DNA from: Colwellia sp. | Lineage (GTDB): Bacteria > Pseudomonadota > Gammaproteobacteria > Enterobacterales > Alteromonadaceae | Reading direction: 5' to 3' | Assembly (NCBI GenBank): GCA_016765685.1 | Contig: JAESPR010000066.1 | Span: 1 to 50,017, forward strand | Length of the DNA stretch: 50,017 nt | Position numbers and translations under genes: made by a program | Part shown: positions 18,233 through 25,834 of the stretch, piece after piece | How the letters are laid out: every line of letters starts with the position of its first letter | Position numbering within the stretch: the first letter of the stretch is position 1 | Notes under the pieces: model-generated | The model's input: the letters and a program-made list of their open reading frames with translations, nothing else | What the model was told of the DNA's origin: nothing | Database searches by the model: none

Positions 18233-18308
18233 GACAAGGGCAAATCTAGCGAAAGCTAGAGACGCAAAGTAACCGGTCTAATGGGAAACCTATGACAGCG
18301 GGACTGCC
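18233..18308 (+). ncRNA. c-di-GMP-I (GEMM) riboswitch aptamer
   Basis: The aptamer shows the class I hallmarks in order: AAGGGCAAA, a stem TCTAGC capped by a GAAA tetraloop and GCTAGA, GACGCAAAG, CCGG-TCTAA, a second stem with a GAAA loop (TGGGAAACCTA), and CAGCGGGACTGCC. Established knowledge: this fold binds cyclic di-GMP between the two stems, with the GAAA loop docking in a receptor in the neighbouring stem. It has its own promoter and a likely terminator platform, but no plus-strand gene follows until the GGDEF gene 2 kb away; the intervening DUF885 gene is on the other strand. Confidence 0.93.
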
Positions 18309-18323
18309 AAATTTAGATGTAGT

Positions 18324-18400
18324 GGGGGCTCTTCTATTTTAAACAGCTTAATGTCTGTTTCCCCGGTTTACTTTGCGTGGCTTCCTTGCCTTTCTTTTTT
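18324..18400 (+). promoter_or_regulatory. Riboswitch expression platform with candidate intrinsic terminator
   Basis: CCGGTTTACTTTGCGT (18363-18378) is the near-perfect complement of ACGCAAAGTAACCGG inside the aptamer (18262-18276, one bulged T). TTGCC (18386-18390) can also pair with GGCAA at 18239-18243, and a T-rich tract (TTTCTTTTTT, 18391-18400) follows at once. Between them a nested hairpin AAACAG/CTGTTT and GGGG/CCCC brings the arms together. The long-range stem cannot coexist with the aptamer, so ligand binding should prevent this terminator, an ON-switch by inference. Confidence 0.65.
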
Positions 18401-18444
18401 GTGTTTCCACAACACTTCTGAAAACACTCTTATATCGTAATTTC

Positions 18445-20208
18445 TTATTTTTGCTCAGTGATGTATTGATGAATTACCTTTTCCAACATACTTAGTGGCA
18501 TCGAGCCATTTTTCAATATTTGATCATGAAAATCTCGTAAATCAAAGTTATCCCCTAACGCTTCCTCAGCATTTTTACGTAATCGTTTAATGGTTAGCTC
18601 GCCAATTTTATATGACAATGCTTGGCCAGGCCATGATATGTATCGGTCTATTTCGGTTTGTACATTGTGTAATGACAATGCAGTATTATTGGCAAGGTAG
18701 TCAATAGCTTGTTGTCTTGTCCAGCCTTGAGCATGCATGCCGGTATCAACAACAAGACGACAAGCACGCCACATTTCATAGGTTAAACGGCCAAAATTTT
18801 GATAGGGCGTTTCATATATGCCAGCTTCTATACCGAGATATTCTGAATACAAGCCCCAGCCCTCACCAAAGGCAGAAATATAGATGCGATTGCGAAACTT
18901 GGGCACATTTTCCATTTCTTTGGCAATAGAGCCTTGTAAATGATGCCCAGGGACGGCTTCGTGCAAGGTTAATGCAGGCAGTACATATAGGGGGCGTCGG
19001 TCTAATCGGTAGGTATTGACCCAGTAATTACCCGCTTGATCATCTCGAGTAGGGCCTGAATATCGGCCGGTAGTGTACTTTGGTGCTATATTGGCGGGCA
19101 CCTCAACCACGCCATAAGGCGTTCTTGGTAAGGTTTTAAATAACGAAGGCAATTTTGCGTCCATTTTTTTAGCAAGGTATGATGCTTCTTTTAATAACGC
19201 AACCGGTGTTTTGGCATAAAACTGCGGGTCGTTTCGTAAAAAATCAACAAAAGCTTTAAAGTCACCCTCAAATTTTACTTGTTTGATAATTCCATCCATC
19301 TCAGCGCGAATACGTTTTACTTCGACTAAGCCCTTTTGATGAACTTGCGCGGCGGTAATATTTATAGTGGTGTAATGTGCAACGCGATTTTGATAATAGT
19401 TTTTACCATTAGGTAATGAAGTCGCAGCGATATTATTTCTTGCCAGTGGCTGATATCGGTTAACCATGAAATCATAATATTTTTGGTAAGCAGGCATGAT
19501 TTTTTCAGTGATAATTATTTTTGCTTCACTTTGAATTATTTCTTGGGTCTTAGTCGCAACATGAGCTGACATTTCTTCAAAAGGTTTATAATAAATACTT
19601 TCACTAACTTCTTTGTTTATAAATGAAATAATAGATTGTTCAAAACCTTTAAGTACGACTTTAGGTTGCGTTATTCCTGTTTCAATACCTAAATTCATCC
19701 ATGCAATTTGCTGTTCAAAATAGCGGGGCAGTGCACGTAACTTTGCAAGGTAATCTCGGTAATCTTGCTCACTTTTTAAATTTACTTGTTGACTGATATT
19801 GGTTATCCAAACATGAAACCCTGATTCCGCGGTCAACGGCATGTAGTGTTCTTTATTTTGGTAACTATCTAATTGATTTTTTAAGGTATAAGTTAAAACA
19901 GCATGATTAATTTGGTTATCAGTGTTTAAATCATTGGTATCAATGCTATTTAATGCTTTGAAAATCTTTTGTCGTTTTTTATCTTGTTTTAGCAAAAACT
20001 CAGGCGATAAATCAGGTAATTTACCATTGTTACCACCTTCTTCTGGGTCATTAAAGGGGCTACTTTGTTGATAAAATTGCTGATAAGTATGAATTAATTG
20101 ATGCAGCTGTTGATCATTACGAGTGCTCGTTGCTTTATTCTTAGGTTTTATGGTGTGACTACAGCTTATTAGGAAAATGACAGCAAGCAATGGAAAAAAG
20201 AATTTCAT
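18445..20208 (-). CDS. DUF885 family putative metallopeptidase lipoprotein
   Basis: This 587-residue protein has a lipoprotein signal (hydrophobic LLAVIFLISCS, with Cys at about residue 16), so it is probably anchored in the outer membrane or periplasm. The DUF885 hallmark LHEAVPGHHLQ is present near residue 420, a zinc-peptidase-like HExxxxH variant, followed by AFGEGWGLYSEYLG with a likely third ligand Glu. Length is usual for the family. The substrate is unknown; related proteins are annotated as peptidases. It is monocistronic, and its 3' end converges on the c-di-GMP riboswitch transcript, which would read antisense through it if the riboswitch terminator is passed. Confidence 0.88.
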   Translation of the reverse strand: MKFFFPLLAVIFLISCSHTIKPKNKATSTRNDQQLHQLIHTYQQFYQQSSPFNDPEEGGNNGKLPDLSPEFLLKQDKKRQKIFKALNSIDTNDLNTDNQINHAVLTYTLKNQLDSYQNKEHYMPLTAESGFHVWITNISQQVNLKSEQDYRDYLAKLRALPRYFEQQIAWMNLGIETGITQPKVVLKGFEQSIISFINKEVSESIYYKPFEEMSAHVATKTQEIIQSEAKIIITEKIMPAYQKYYDFMVNRYQPLARNNIAATSLPNGKNYYQNRVAHYTTINITAAQVHQKGLVEVKRIRAEMDGIIKQVKFEGDFKAFVDFLRNDPQFYAKTPVALLKEASYLAKKMDAKLPSLFKTLPRTPYGVVEVPANIAPKYTTGRYSGPTRDDQAGNYWVNTYRLDRRPLYVLPALTLHEAVPGHHLQGSIAKEMENVPKFRNRIYISAFGEGWGLYSEYLGIEAGIYETPYQNFGRLTYEMWRACRLVVDTGMHAQGWTRQQAIDYLANNTALSLHNVQTEIDRYISWPGQALSYKIGELTIKRLRKNAEEALGDNFDLRDFHDQILKNGSMPLSMLEKVIHQYITEQK

Positions 20209-20326
20209 TTTATTAACTCAAGTAAGAGAGACGGGCTACTGTAGCAGTATTTTAGCTGAAATTAACAATAAATTTAGTAGATATTTGTCCTTAAATACTA
20301 GAGAATTAGTTTAATAGGTGTCATAG

Positions 20327-20340
20327 AGCACCGAAGTGCT
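20327..20340 (+). other. Short 5'-leader hairpin before the GGDEF gene
   Basis: AGCAC-cgaa-GTGCT forms a five-base-pair stem with a CGAA loop, 20 bases upstream of the GTG start. It is flanked by two TCATAG copies. It may be an mRNA leader structure; no regulator is recognised. Confidence 0.4.
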
Positions 20341-20360
20341 AATTTCATAGGGGTGAATCG

Positions 20361-21344
20361 GTGAAGTATCACGATTCAATAAAACAAGCAAATAGAACCA
20401 TGACACTGGCAGTTGCACAGCTGAATCAGTGGCATTTGCCTGTCAACCCGATAAATTATGCGGTTAGTTATGAGTATTGTAAAAATAAAAAACCCATATT
20501 AACGGCCAATATCAAACGCTTATTATTATCAGGTAAGGGTTTAGATGGCTTCTTTATGGAGCAGTTATATAAAGATCATGTGCTTGAACAAAGTAAGTTT
20601 CGTGATGAAATTATTAACGACCTTTCAAAATTATTTACCCAACTTCAAGAGAACTGTGTGCAATCAACTACGGGTGCACAAGACTTTATTGAGCAACTAG
20701 ATGATAGTATTCCTGCATTAATGTCGAGCAATAAAAACGAAGTGAAAACGGCAATAACAAACCTTCATCAAGCATCAGCAGCTTTTAAAAAACAGCAACA
20801 ACAATTAATTGAACAATTAGAGTTATCTCAATTAAAGACCCAGGTTTTAGAAGAAGAGCTTGAAGAAATTCACCAAGAAATATATTTAGATCCCGTCACA
20901 GGTTTGCACAACCGTAAAGCACTGTCTAAACATATCGAAACTTGGCTTAGTGAAGATAGCGAAAAAAACATTGCCGCTATTGTCATCAGTGTTGATCATT
21001 TCAGCCAATTTAGTGAACGATTTGGTGCTTTAATTGGCGATGTTATTTTGTCAAAAATAGCAAAAAAAGTAGCCAGTTATGTTGATGATAGTGGTTTACC
21101 TGTACGTTCAGCCAGTGATGAGTTTATTGTTTTGTTGCCGGACGTTGATGGTGGAATGGCTAGTGAGATTGCTGAAAAAATAAAACAAGGCGTTGCCAAA
21201 CTCCGTTTTGTGAGTGTGCAATCAGGCGTGAGACTACCTAAAATGAGCATTTCATGTGGTATAAGTAAAATGAAACACAAAGAACCGTTAAATCAGTTCA
21301 TTAATAGAAGCCGTAAAATGATCACTCGCGAAAAAAGAGATTAA
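20361..21344 (+). CDS. GGDEF-domain protein with altered signature (ASDEF)
   Basis: This 327-residue soluble protein has an N-terminal helical region (about 1-165, coiled coil near 130-170) and a GGDEF domain (about 175-325) that begins with the classic DPVTGLHNRKAL. The signature is A251-S252-D253-E254-F255 in place of GGDEF, so the two glycines that contact GTP are lost, while the acidic DEF part and VDHFSQFSERFGALIGD are kept. No RxxD inhibitory site is visible. Diguanylate cyclase activity is therefore doubtful but not excluded. The start is GTG with a strong AGGGGTG site. It is the first plus-strand gene downstream of the c-di-GMP riboswitch. Confidence 0.88.
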   Translation: MKYHDSIKQANRTMTLAVAQLNQWHLPVNPINYAVSYEYCKNKKPILTANIKRLLLSGKGLDGFFMEQLYKDHVLEQSKFRDEIINDLSKLFTQLQENCVQSTTGAQDFIEQLDDSIPALMSSNKNEVKTAITNLHQASAAFKKQQQQLIEQLELSQLKTQVLEEELEEIHQEIYLDPVTGLHNRKALSKHIETWLSEDSEKNIAAIVISVDHFSQFSERFGALIGDVILSKIAKKVASYVDDSGLPVRSASDEFIVLLPDVDGGMASEIAEKIKQGVAKLRFVSVQSGVRLPKMSISCGISKMKHKEPLNQFINRSRKMITREKRD

Positions 21345-21345
21345 C

Positions 21346-21810
21346 CTACTTTGTATCTAACAGTTTGGCTAATTGTTCTAAATTATTTTCAGAAAAAACC
21401 TTAACACCCGCTTGGGTTAGCCGTTTACTGGTAATGCCTTGTCCGGCAATTTTTTTATTAGAAAATGAGCCATCGTAAATAAGCGTGCTACCACACGATG
21501 GGCTGGACTCTTTTAATAAAGCAAAACGTATGTGGTGTAGTTGGCATAATGCTAACGCATGTTTTGCACCTAAATTAAATTGTGCGCTAACGTCGGTGCC
21601 GGTAATCGTGATAATGCTATTGTTATTAAATTGCTGTTCAGCAGGCTCTCTGGGTGTTGGTAAACCACCCGATACTTCTGGGCAGAGTGCAATTAACCGG
21701 TTTTGCTGCTGCCATAACGTTAATAATGGGTGTTTTAATGGTATCAACTCACTATTGTAACGAACATTTTCTCCTAAGAAACAGCGGCTAATAAGTATTT
21801 TGTCAAACAT
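21346..21810 (-). CDS. DUF523 / TudS-like [4Fe-4S] thiouracil desulfurase
   Basis: This 154-residue DUF523 protein has the three conserved cysteines in ISRCFLGENVRYN, ALCPEVSGGLPTPREPAE and KESSPSCGS. In the characterised family member TudS these cysteines bind a [4Fe-4S] cluster that removes sulfur from 2-thiouracil. That function is transferred by family, not shown. It converges on the GGDEF gene with a single base between the two stop codons, and diverges from a cytochrome c gene. Length is typical for single-domain members. Confidence 0.85.
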   Translation of the reverse strand: MFDKILISRCFLGENVRYNSELIPLKHPLLTLWQQQNRLIALCPEVSGGLPTPREPAEQQFNNNSIITITGTDVSAQFNLGAKHALALCQLHHIRFALLKESSPSCGSTLIYDGSFSNKKIAGQGITSKRLTQAGVKVFSENNLEQLAKLLDTK

Positions 21811-21830
21811 AGTTTATCTTTAAATTGCAA

Positions 21831-21846
21831 CGTGATTGATATCACA
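21831..21846. promoter_or_regulatory. CRP/FNR-like dyad between tudS-like gene and cytochrome c
   Basis: CGTGATTGATATCACA fits the CRP form TGTGA-N6-TCACA with one mismatch and also contains a TGAT-N4-ATCA dyad of the FNR type. It lies 21 bases upstream of the tudS-like start and 170 bases upstream of the cytochrome gene. Which regulator uses it cannot be told. Confidence 0.45.
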
Positions 21847-22015
21847 GTATCCGTATCACGGTTTTCATATCTCAGTAAAAGAGTACGAAGGTGTTTTTAG
21901 CTAAAATTTGATGTTGATCGGTCAAACGAACCAAAAAAACAACGACAGCATAAGTCGTTTGAGTATATACTTATTTTCAGAAAATTACATTTATAGACAA
22001 AGAGAGACAATTACT

Positions 22016-22315
22016 ATGAAAAAACTTACTCTTGCACTTGCTGCAACCGTAATGATGGCATCTCCTGTTTTTGCTGGTGATGTGGCTGCTGGTAAAGCTA
22101 AATCAATGATGTGTGGCGCATGTCACGGCGCAAACGGTATTGCAACTATTCCTACTTACCCTAACCTTGCTGGCCAAAAAGAAGCTTACACACTTAAGCA
22201 GCTTAAAGATTTTAAATCAGGCAAACGTAATGACCCATTGATGAAAGGTATGGTTGCGGCACTAAATGATGCTGATATGGCTAATCTAGCTGCATACTAC
22301 GCTAGCTTGAAATAA
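22016..22315 (+). CDS. Periplasmic class I monohaem cytochrome c
   Basis: This 99-residue precursor has a signal peptide ([20 protein letters not shown], cleavage after Ala20) and one haem site CGACH near residue 38. The distal methionine is probably in [11 protein letters not shown]. It resembles the small c4/c5/c553-type soluble electron carriers. A longer open frame exists, but the signal peptide fixes the start at 22016, which has AGAGAGAC as ribosome site. It is monocistronic and closed by an intrinsic terminator, with a CRP/FNR-like dyad upstream. Confidence 0.92.
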   Translation: MKKLTLALAATVMMASPVFAGDVAAGKAKSMMCGACHGANGIATIPTYPNLAGQKEAYTLKQLKDFKSGKRNDPLMKGMVAALNDADMANLAAYYASLK

Positions 22316-22355
22316 GAACGGAATATATAAGTTACGAGTTAAGAGTAACTAAGTG

Positions 22356-22381
22356 AAAAAGCGTCATTGGGCGCTTTTTTT
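22356..22381 (+). terminator. Intrinsic terminator after cytochrome c
   Basis: AAAAAGCG pairs with CGCTTTTT across an 8-base loop, and the stem runs into a T run. Because the left arm is A-rich, it may also work for the convergent recQ gene, whose stop is 16 bases away. Confidence 0.85.
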
Positions 22382-22395
22382 GATCTTACGTTTTA

Positions 22396-24219
22396 TTAAT
22401 GATGCTCTTTGATGGCTTGCATAAAAGCTTGCCCATAGCGTGATAATTTCACCTCACCAATACCGCTAATGGTTAACATTTGTGCAGCGTTCGTTGGCTG
22501 TACGCGAGCCAGTTCTGATAGTGTTGCATCGTTAAAAACAATAAATGGAGCAATATCTTCACCGTCAGCAATGCTTTTTCTCAGTTCGCGTAATTTGGCG
22601 AACAAAACCCTGTCGTATGGTTTTTGTTGTTTTTTGTTTTGCCAGTAACTGGCTTTTTGTAAGCGTGGGCTAGCTAACATTAATGGCTCAGTTGCTTTAA
22701 GCACGCTCCTTGATGCTTCGGTTAAACAAAGGACAGATTGTTGTTCAATATCTTGTTGCAAGTAACCTAAATGAATGAGTTGACCAATAATGGCAAACCA
22801 ATAACCGGCCGTTTTACCACTGCCAATTCCGAAGGTTGATACTTTATGGTGTTTTTGGGTTAATATCTTAGCGGTGTTTTCACCACGCAATACTTCAATA
22901 ACATGGTTGATATCGCCTTGTTGTTTAATGCGAAAAACACAAGACAATACCTTTTGAGCCGCTTCTGTTGCATCAAATTGGCTGGGGGGATCTAAACAAA
23001 TATCGCAATTACCACAACCTTGCTGGGTATACTCGGCAAAATAATTTAACACCACTTGTCGCCGGCAAGTTTGCGCGTTAACAAAGGCACTCATGGCAGC
23101 AAAACGCTGCATTTCTACATTAACACGCTGCGGATTATCACCTTCACTAATGCGTTTTTTAATGCGGTTAATGTCTTTGTTAGCCACTAAAAACAAGGCT
23201 TCAGCAGGTAAACCATCACGCCCCGCGCGACCAATTTCTTGATAATAAGATTCTAGGGTACGAGGCGGTTCAAAATGAATAACATACCGAACATTGGGTT
23301 TGTTGATGCCTAAACCAAAAGCGACGGTTGCGATGACTATTTGAATGTTGTCTTTACTAAAACCTTCTTGTACTAGGCCTCGAATGTCACTTTCTAAGCC
23401 GGCATGGTAGGCGGCACAATTGATGCCGCAGGTTGCTAGATATTTGGTTAGTTTTTCTACTTGCCAACGACTATTGCAATAAATAATGCCGGAATCATCA
23501 CCTTGTTTTCGCACGTAGCCTAAGACTTGTTTTTCTCCGTCATATTTTTGCGCTAAGGTAAAACGTATATTGGCTCTATCAAAACTATCTAGGTGAATGT
23601 AAGGGTTATGCAATGATAACTGAGCCAGAATATCTTTGCGGGTGGTGACATCTGCCGTCGCGGTTAATGCCATTATCGGCACATTAGGGAAGTATTGTTT
23701 TAAATAATGTAGTTGGGTATAGGCGGGTCGAAAATCATGCCCCCACTGAGAGATACAGTGGGCTTCATCTATAGCGAATAAACTTAACGGCAGTTCACTT
23801 AAGCCCTGTAAAAAGTAACGATTAGTTAAACGTTCAGGTGCTACATATAGTAACTTTATTTCACCCTGAGATAGTTTGGTGAAAATTTTATTGATGGTTT
23901 GCTGATCTAATGACGAGTTAATAAAAGCAGCAGATATGCCTTGATGAGTGAGATTATCTACTTGGTCTTTCATTAACGCAATTAAGGGTGATACGACAAT
24001 GGTTACGCCAGGCAATAAAATAGCCGGTAATTGGTAACATAAAGATTTTCCACCTCCTGTTGGCATCAGTACTAAAGAGTCTCTACCTTGCATCAACTGA
24101 TTAATGATGTCAGCTTGTCCGGAGCGAAAGCTGTCATAACCAAAATAATGTTTTAAGGTATCAAGCAACAAGTTTTGATTCTCAGGTGTTTTAACAAGGT
24201 GTTTTGCAGCAGTATTCAA
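22396..24219 (-). CDS. recQ: ATP-dependent DNA helicase RecQ
   Basis: This 607-residue 3'-5' helicase acts in recombination and fork repair. Domains occur in order. The helicase core has Walker [21 protein letters not shown] in [18 protein letters not shown], and motif VI GRAGRDG. The zinc-binding RecQ C-terminal region has cysteines in CRRQVVL and [12 protein letters not shown], followed by a winged helix and a C-terminal HRDC domain (about 525-605, [16 protein letters not shown]). Length is normal (E. coli 609). The gene is divergent from yigI. Confidence 0.97.
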   Translation of the reverse strand: MNTAAKHLVKTPENQNLLLDTLKHYFGYDSFRSGQADIINQLMQGRDSLVLMPTGGGKSLCYQLPAILLPGVTIVVSPLIALMKDQVDNLTHQGISAAFINSSLDQQTINKIFTKLSQGEIKLLYVAPERLTNRYFLQGLSELPLSLFAIDEAHCISQWGHDFRPAYTQLHYLKQYFPNVPIMALTATADVTTRKDILAQLSLHNPYIHLDSFDRANIRFTLAQKYDGEKQVLGYVRKQGDDSGIIYCNSRWQVEKLTKYLATCGINCAAYHAGLESDIRGLVQEGFSKDNIQIVIATVAFGLGINKPNVRYVIHFEPPRTLESYYQEIGRAGRDGLPAEALFLVANKDINRIKKRISEGDNPQRVNVEMQRFAAMSAFVNAQTCRRQVVLNYFAEYTQQGCGNCDICLDPPSQFDATEAAQKVLSCVFRIKQQGDINHVIEVLRGENTAKILTQKHHKVSTFGIGSGKTAGYWFAIIGQLIHLGYLQQDIEQQSVLCLTEASRSVLKATEPLMLASPRLQKASYWQNKKQQKPYDRVLFAKLRELRKSIADGEDIAPFIVFNDATLSELARVQPTNAAQMLTISGIGEVKLSRYGQAFMQAIKEHH

Positions 24220-24351
24220 CAGTTAGTCACCAATAATCTCTAGTGAAAGTTATTTTACCTGAGAGCGGTGCTTGGAGCATCATTATTTTTCCTAATTAAG
24301 CATAATGGTGTTAATCTGATTTATCAACACATCCGACCAGGAAGATCTTAA

Positions 24352-24807
24352 ATGAATCATGATGCAATGTATCAACAGCTTACCGAGTTTTGGAATAGTA
24401 ATATGCCGTTTAATCAATTACTCGGCTTAGAAATTACTCGTTTTAACGCACAAAAATCTGAAGTTCGTTTTGTTTGGCATGACAAATTAATTGGCAATCC
24501 GATGCAGAAAATTCTTCATGGTGGTGTTACCGCTTCTGCGTTAGATTTAGCCGGTGGCACAGTCGCGGCCGCTAATATTATTGAGCAACTAACTGATGTT
24601 TCTCCAGAAACCATTCAGCAGAGTTTGAGCAAAATCAGCACTATAGATTTACGTACTGATTTTTTACGCCCAGGCAGGGGTGAAGAATTTATTGTTACTG
24701 CCCATATTATACGTAGCGGTAGCAAGGTGGCGGTTGCTCGCATGGAAATGCATAATGAGCTTGGTGAACATATTGCCTTTGGCACTGGTACTTACATGGT
24801 TGGTTAA
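24352..24807 (+). CDS. yigI: Hotdog-fold thioesterase, YigI type
   Basis: This 151-residue single-hotdog protein of the PaaI-like group shows ILHGGVTASALDLAGG, DLRTDFLRPGRGEEF and SKVAVARMEMHNELG, which closely follow E. coli YigI (155 residues), a medium/long-chain acyl-CoA thioesterase. It starts behind AGGAAGATCTTAA. rarD follows about 100 bases downstream on the same strand; yigI and rarD are also neighbours in E. coli, so cotranscription is plausible. Confidence 0.9.
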   Translation: MNHDAMYQQLTEFWNSNMPFNQLLGLEITRFNAQKSEVRFVWHDKLIGNPMQKILHGGVTASALDLAGGTVAAANIIEQLTDVSPETIQQSLSKISTIDLRTDFLRPGRGEEFIVTAHIIRSGSKVAVARMEMHNELGEHIAFGTGTYMVG

Positions 24808-24910
24808 TCTTTCTGAGTGGTGATAAAAAATAAAATACATCATTAGGAAACGAGTAAAGCAAGCCATGTTATTATGCACGCCTTAGCCAATCATCACGAT
24901 AATGTAATTC

Positions 24911-25834
24911 ATGTCATTCTCACAACCACAACCACAACCACAACCATCAACTTCTAGTGGCGCTATTAACGCCGTGGCCGCTTATTTTATGTGGGGTTTT
25001 GCGCCAATATATTTTAAGTTACTGGTCGATATTGGTGCCGGTGAAATTTTAATGCATCGTATTGTGTGGTCGAGTGCATTTTTGTTGTTATTAGTGTTGC
25101 TCAGTAAAAAATGGTCGGTGTTAGTCAGCTTGTGCAAACAACCTAAAGTTATCGCGAAGCTAGCTTTGTCGGCTATAGTGTTAGCAGTGAATTGGCTGTT
25201 ATTTATTTGGGCGGTAAATAATGATCATTTACTTGATGCTAGTTTAGGTTACTTTATTAACCCTTTATTTAATGTTGCCTTAGGGGTGCTGTTTTTTAGT
25301 GAACGCCTGCGCCGAAATCAAAAAGTTGCCGTAGCTTTAGCTGCTTTTGGGGTATTGCTGCAGCTTTTTACTGTTGGTTCGTTACCGATAGTGTCTTTAG
25401 CATTAGCGAGTTCTTTTGCTATTTACGGGCTGTTAAGAAAAAAGATGCAGGTTGATTCTTTTGTTGGTTTACTGATTGAATCGTTATTAATGTTGCCGAT
25501 AGCTATTATTTATTGGGTCTTTTTTGTTGACAGTTCCACAGCAAATTTAATACTAAACAGTAACGCTTTGAATGTTACCTTAGTGATGGCAGGACTTGTC
25601 ACCACCGCACCATTACTGTGCTTTACCGCAGCCGCCAAACGCTTAACTTTATCAAGTTTAGGTTTTTTCCAATATATTGGCCCAAGCATTATGTTTTTAT
25701 TAGCGACTTTTTATTATCAAGAATCAATGCAGATGGCAGAGTTTTCCACCTTTATTTTTATCTGGTCGGCGTTGGCTCTTTACAGTTTTGATGCCTATAT
25801 CACCATGAAGAGGCATAAAGGTTTAATCAACTGA
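24911..25834 (+). CDS. rarD: EamA/DMT family transporter RarD
   Basis: This 307-residue inner-membrane protein has about ten transmembrane helices, in two EamA halves. Family signatures are AAYFMWGFAPIYFKLL, EILMHRIVWS, SLGYFINPLFNV and SLGFFQYIGPSIMFLLA. Its substrate is not established; E. coli RarD was named for chloramphenicol sensitivity. The N-terminus is unusual: four exact CACAAC units (24921-24944) encode a Gln-Pro run before the first helix. Its 3' end overlaps the convergent histidine kinase gene by 12 bases. Confidence 0.93.
   Translation: MSFSQPQPQPQPSTSSGAINAVAAYFMWGFAPIYFKLLVDIGAGEILMHRIVWSSAFLLLLVLLSKKWSVLVSLCKQPKVIAKLALSAIVLAVNWLLFIWAVNNDHLLDASLGYFINPLFNVALGVLFFSERLRRNQKVAVALAAFGVLLQLFTVGSLPIVSLALASSFAIYGLLRKKMQVDSFVGLLIESLLMLPIAIIYWVFFVDSSTANLILNSNALNVTLVMAGLVTTAPLLCFTAAAKRLTLSSLGFFQYIGPSIMFLLATFYYQESMQMAEFSTFIFIWSALALYSFDAYITMKRHKGLIN
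24921..24944 (+). repeat. Hexanucleotide tandem repeat (CACAAC x4) in rarD
   Basis: Four perfect CACAAC units encode alternating Gln and Pro at residues 4-12 of RarD. Unit gain or loss keeps the frame, so it would alter only the length of the cytoplasmic N-terminus. Confidence 0.85.

Noticed and set aside
18363..18390. A second, minus-strand GEMM-like motif (ACGCAAAGTAAACCGG)
   Set aside because: It is the complement of the platform arm that mimics the aptamer core; the remaining aptamer elements are absent on that strand.
18351..18440. A 29-codon ORF (MSVSPVYFAWLPCLSFLC...) downstream of the c-di-GMP aptamer
   Set aside because: It overlaps the complementary platform arm and the T-rich tract, so its sequence is explained by RNA pairing, and it has no ribosome site. 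It could be mistaken for the regulated gene.
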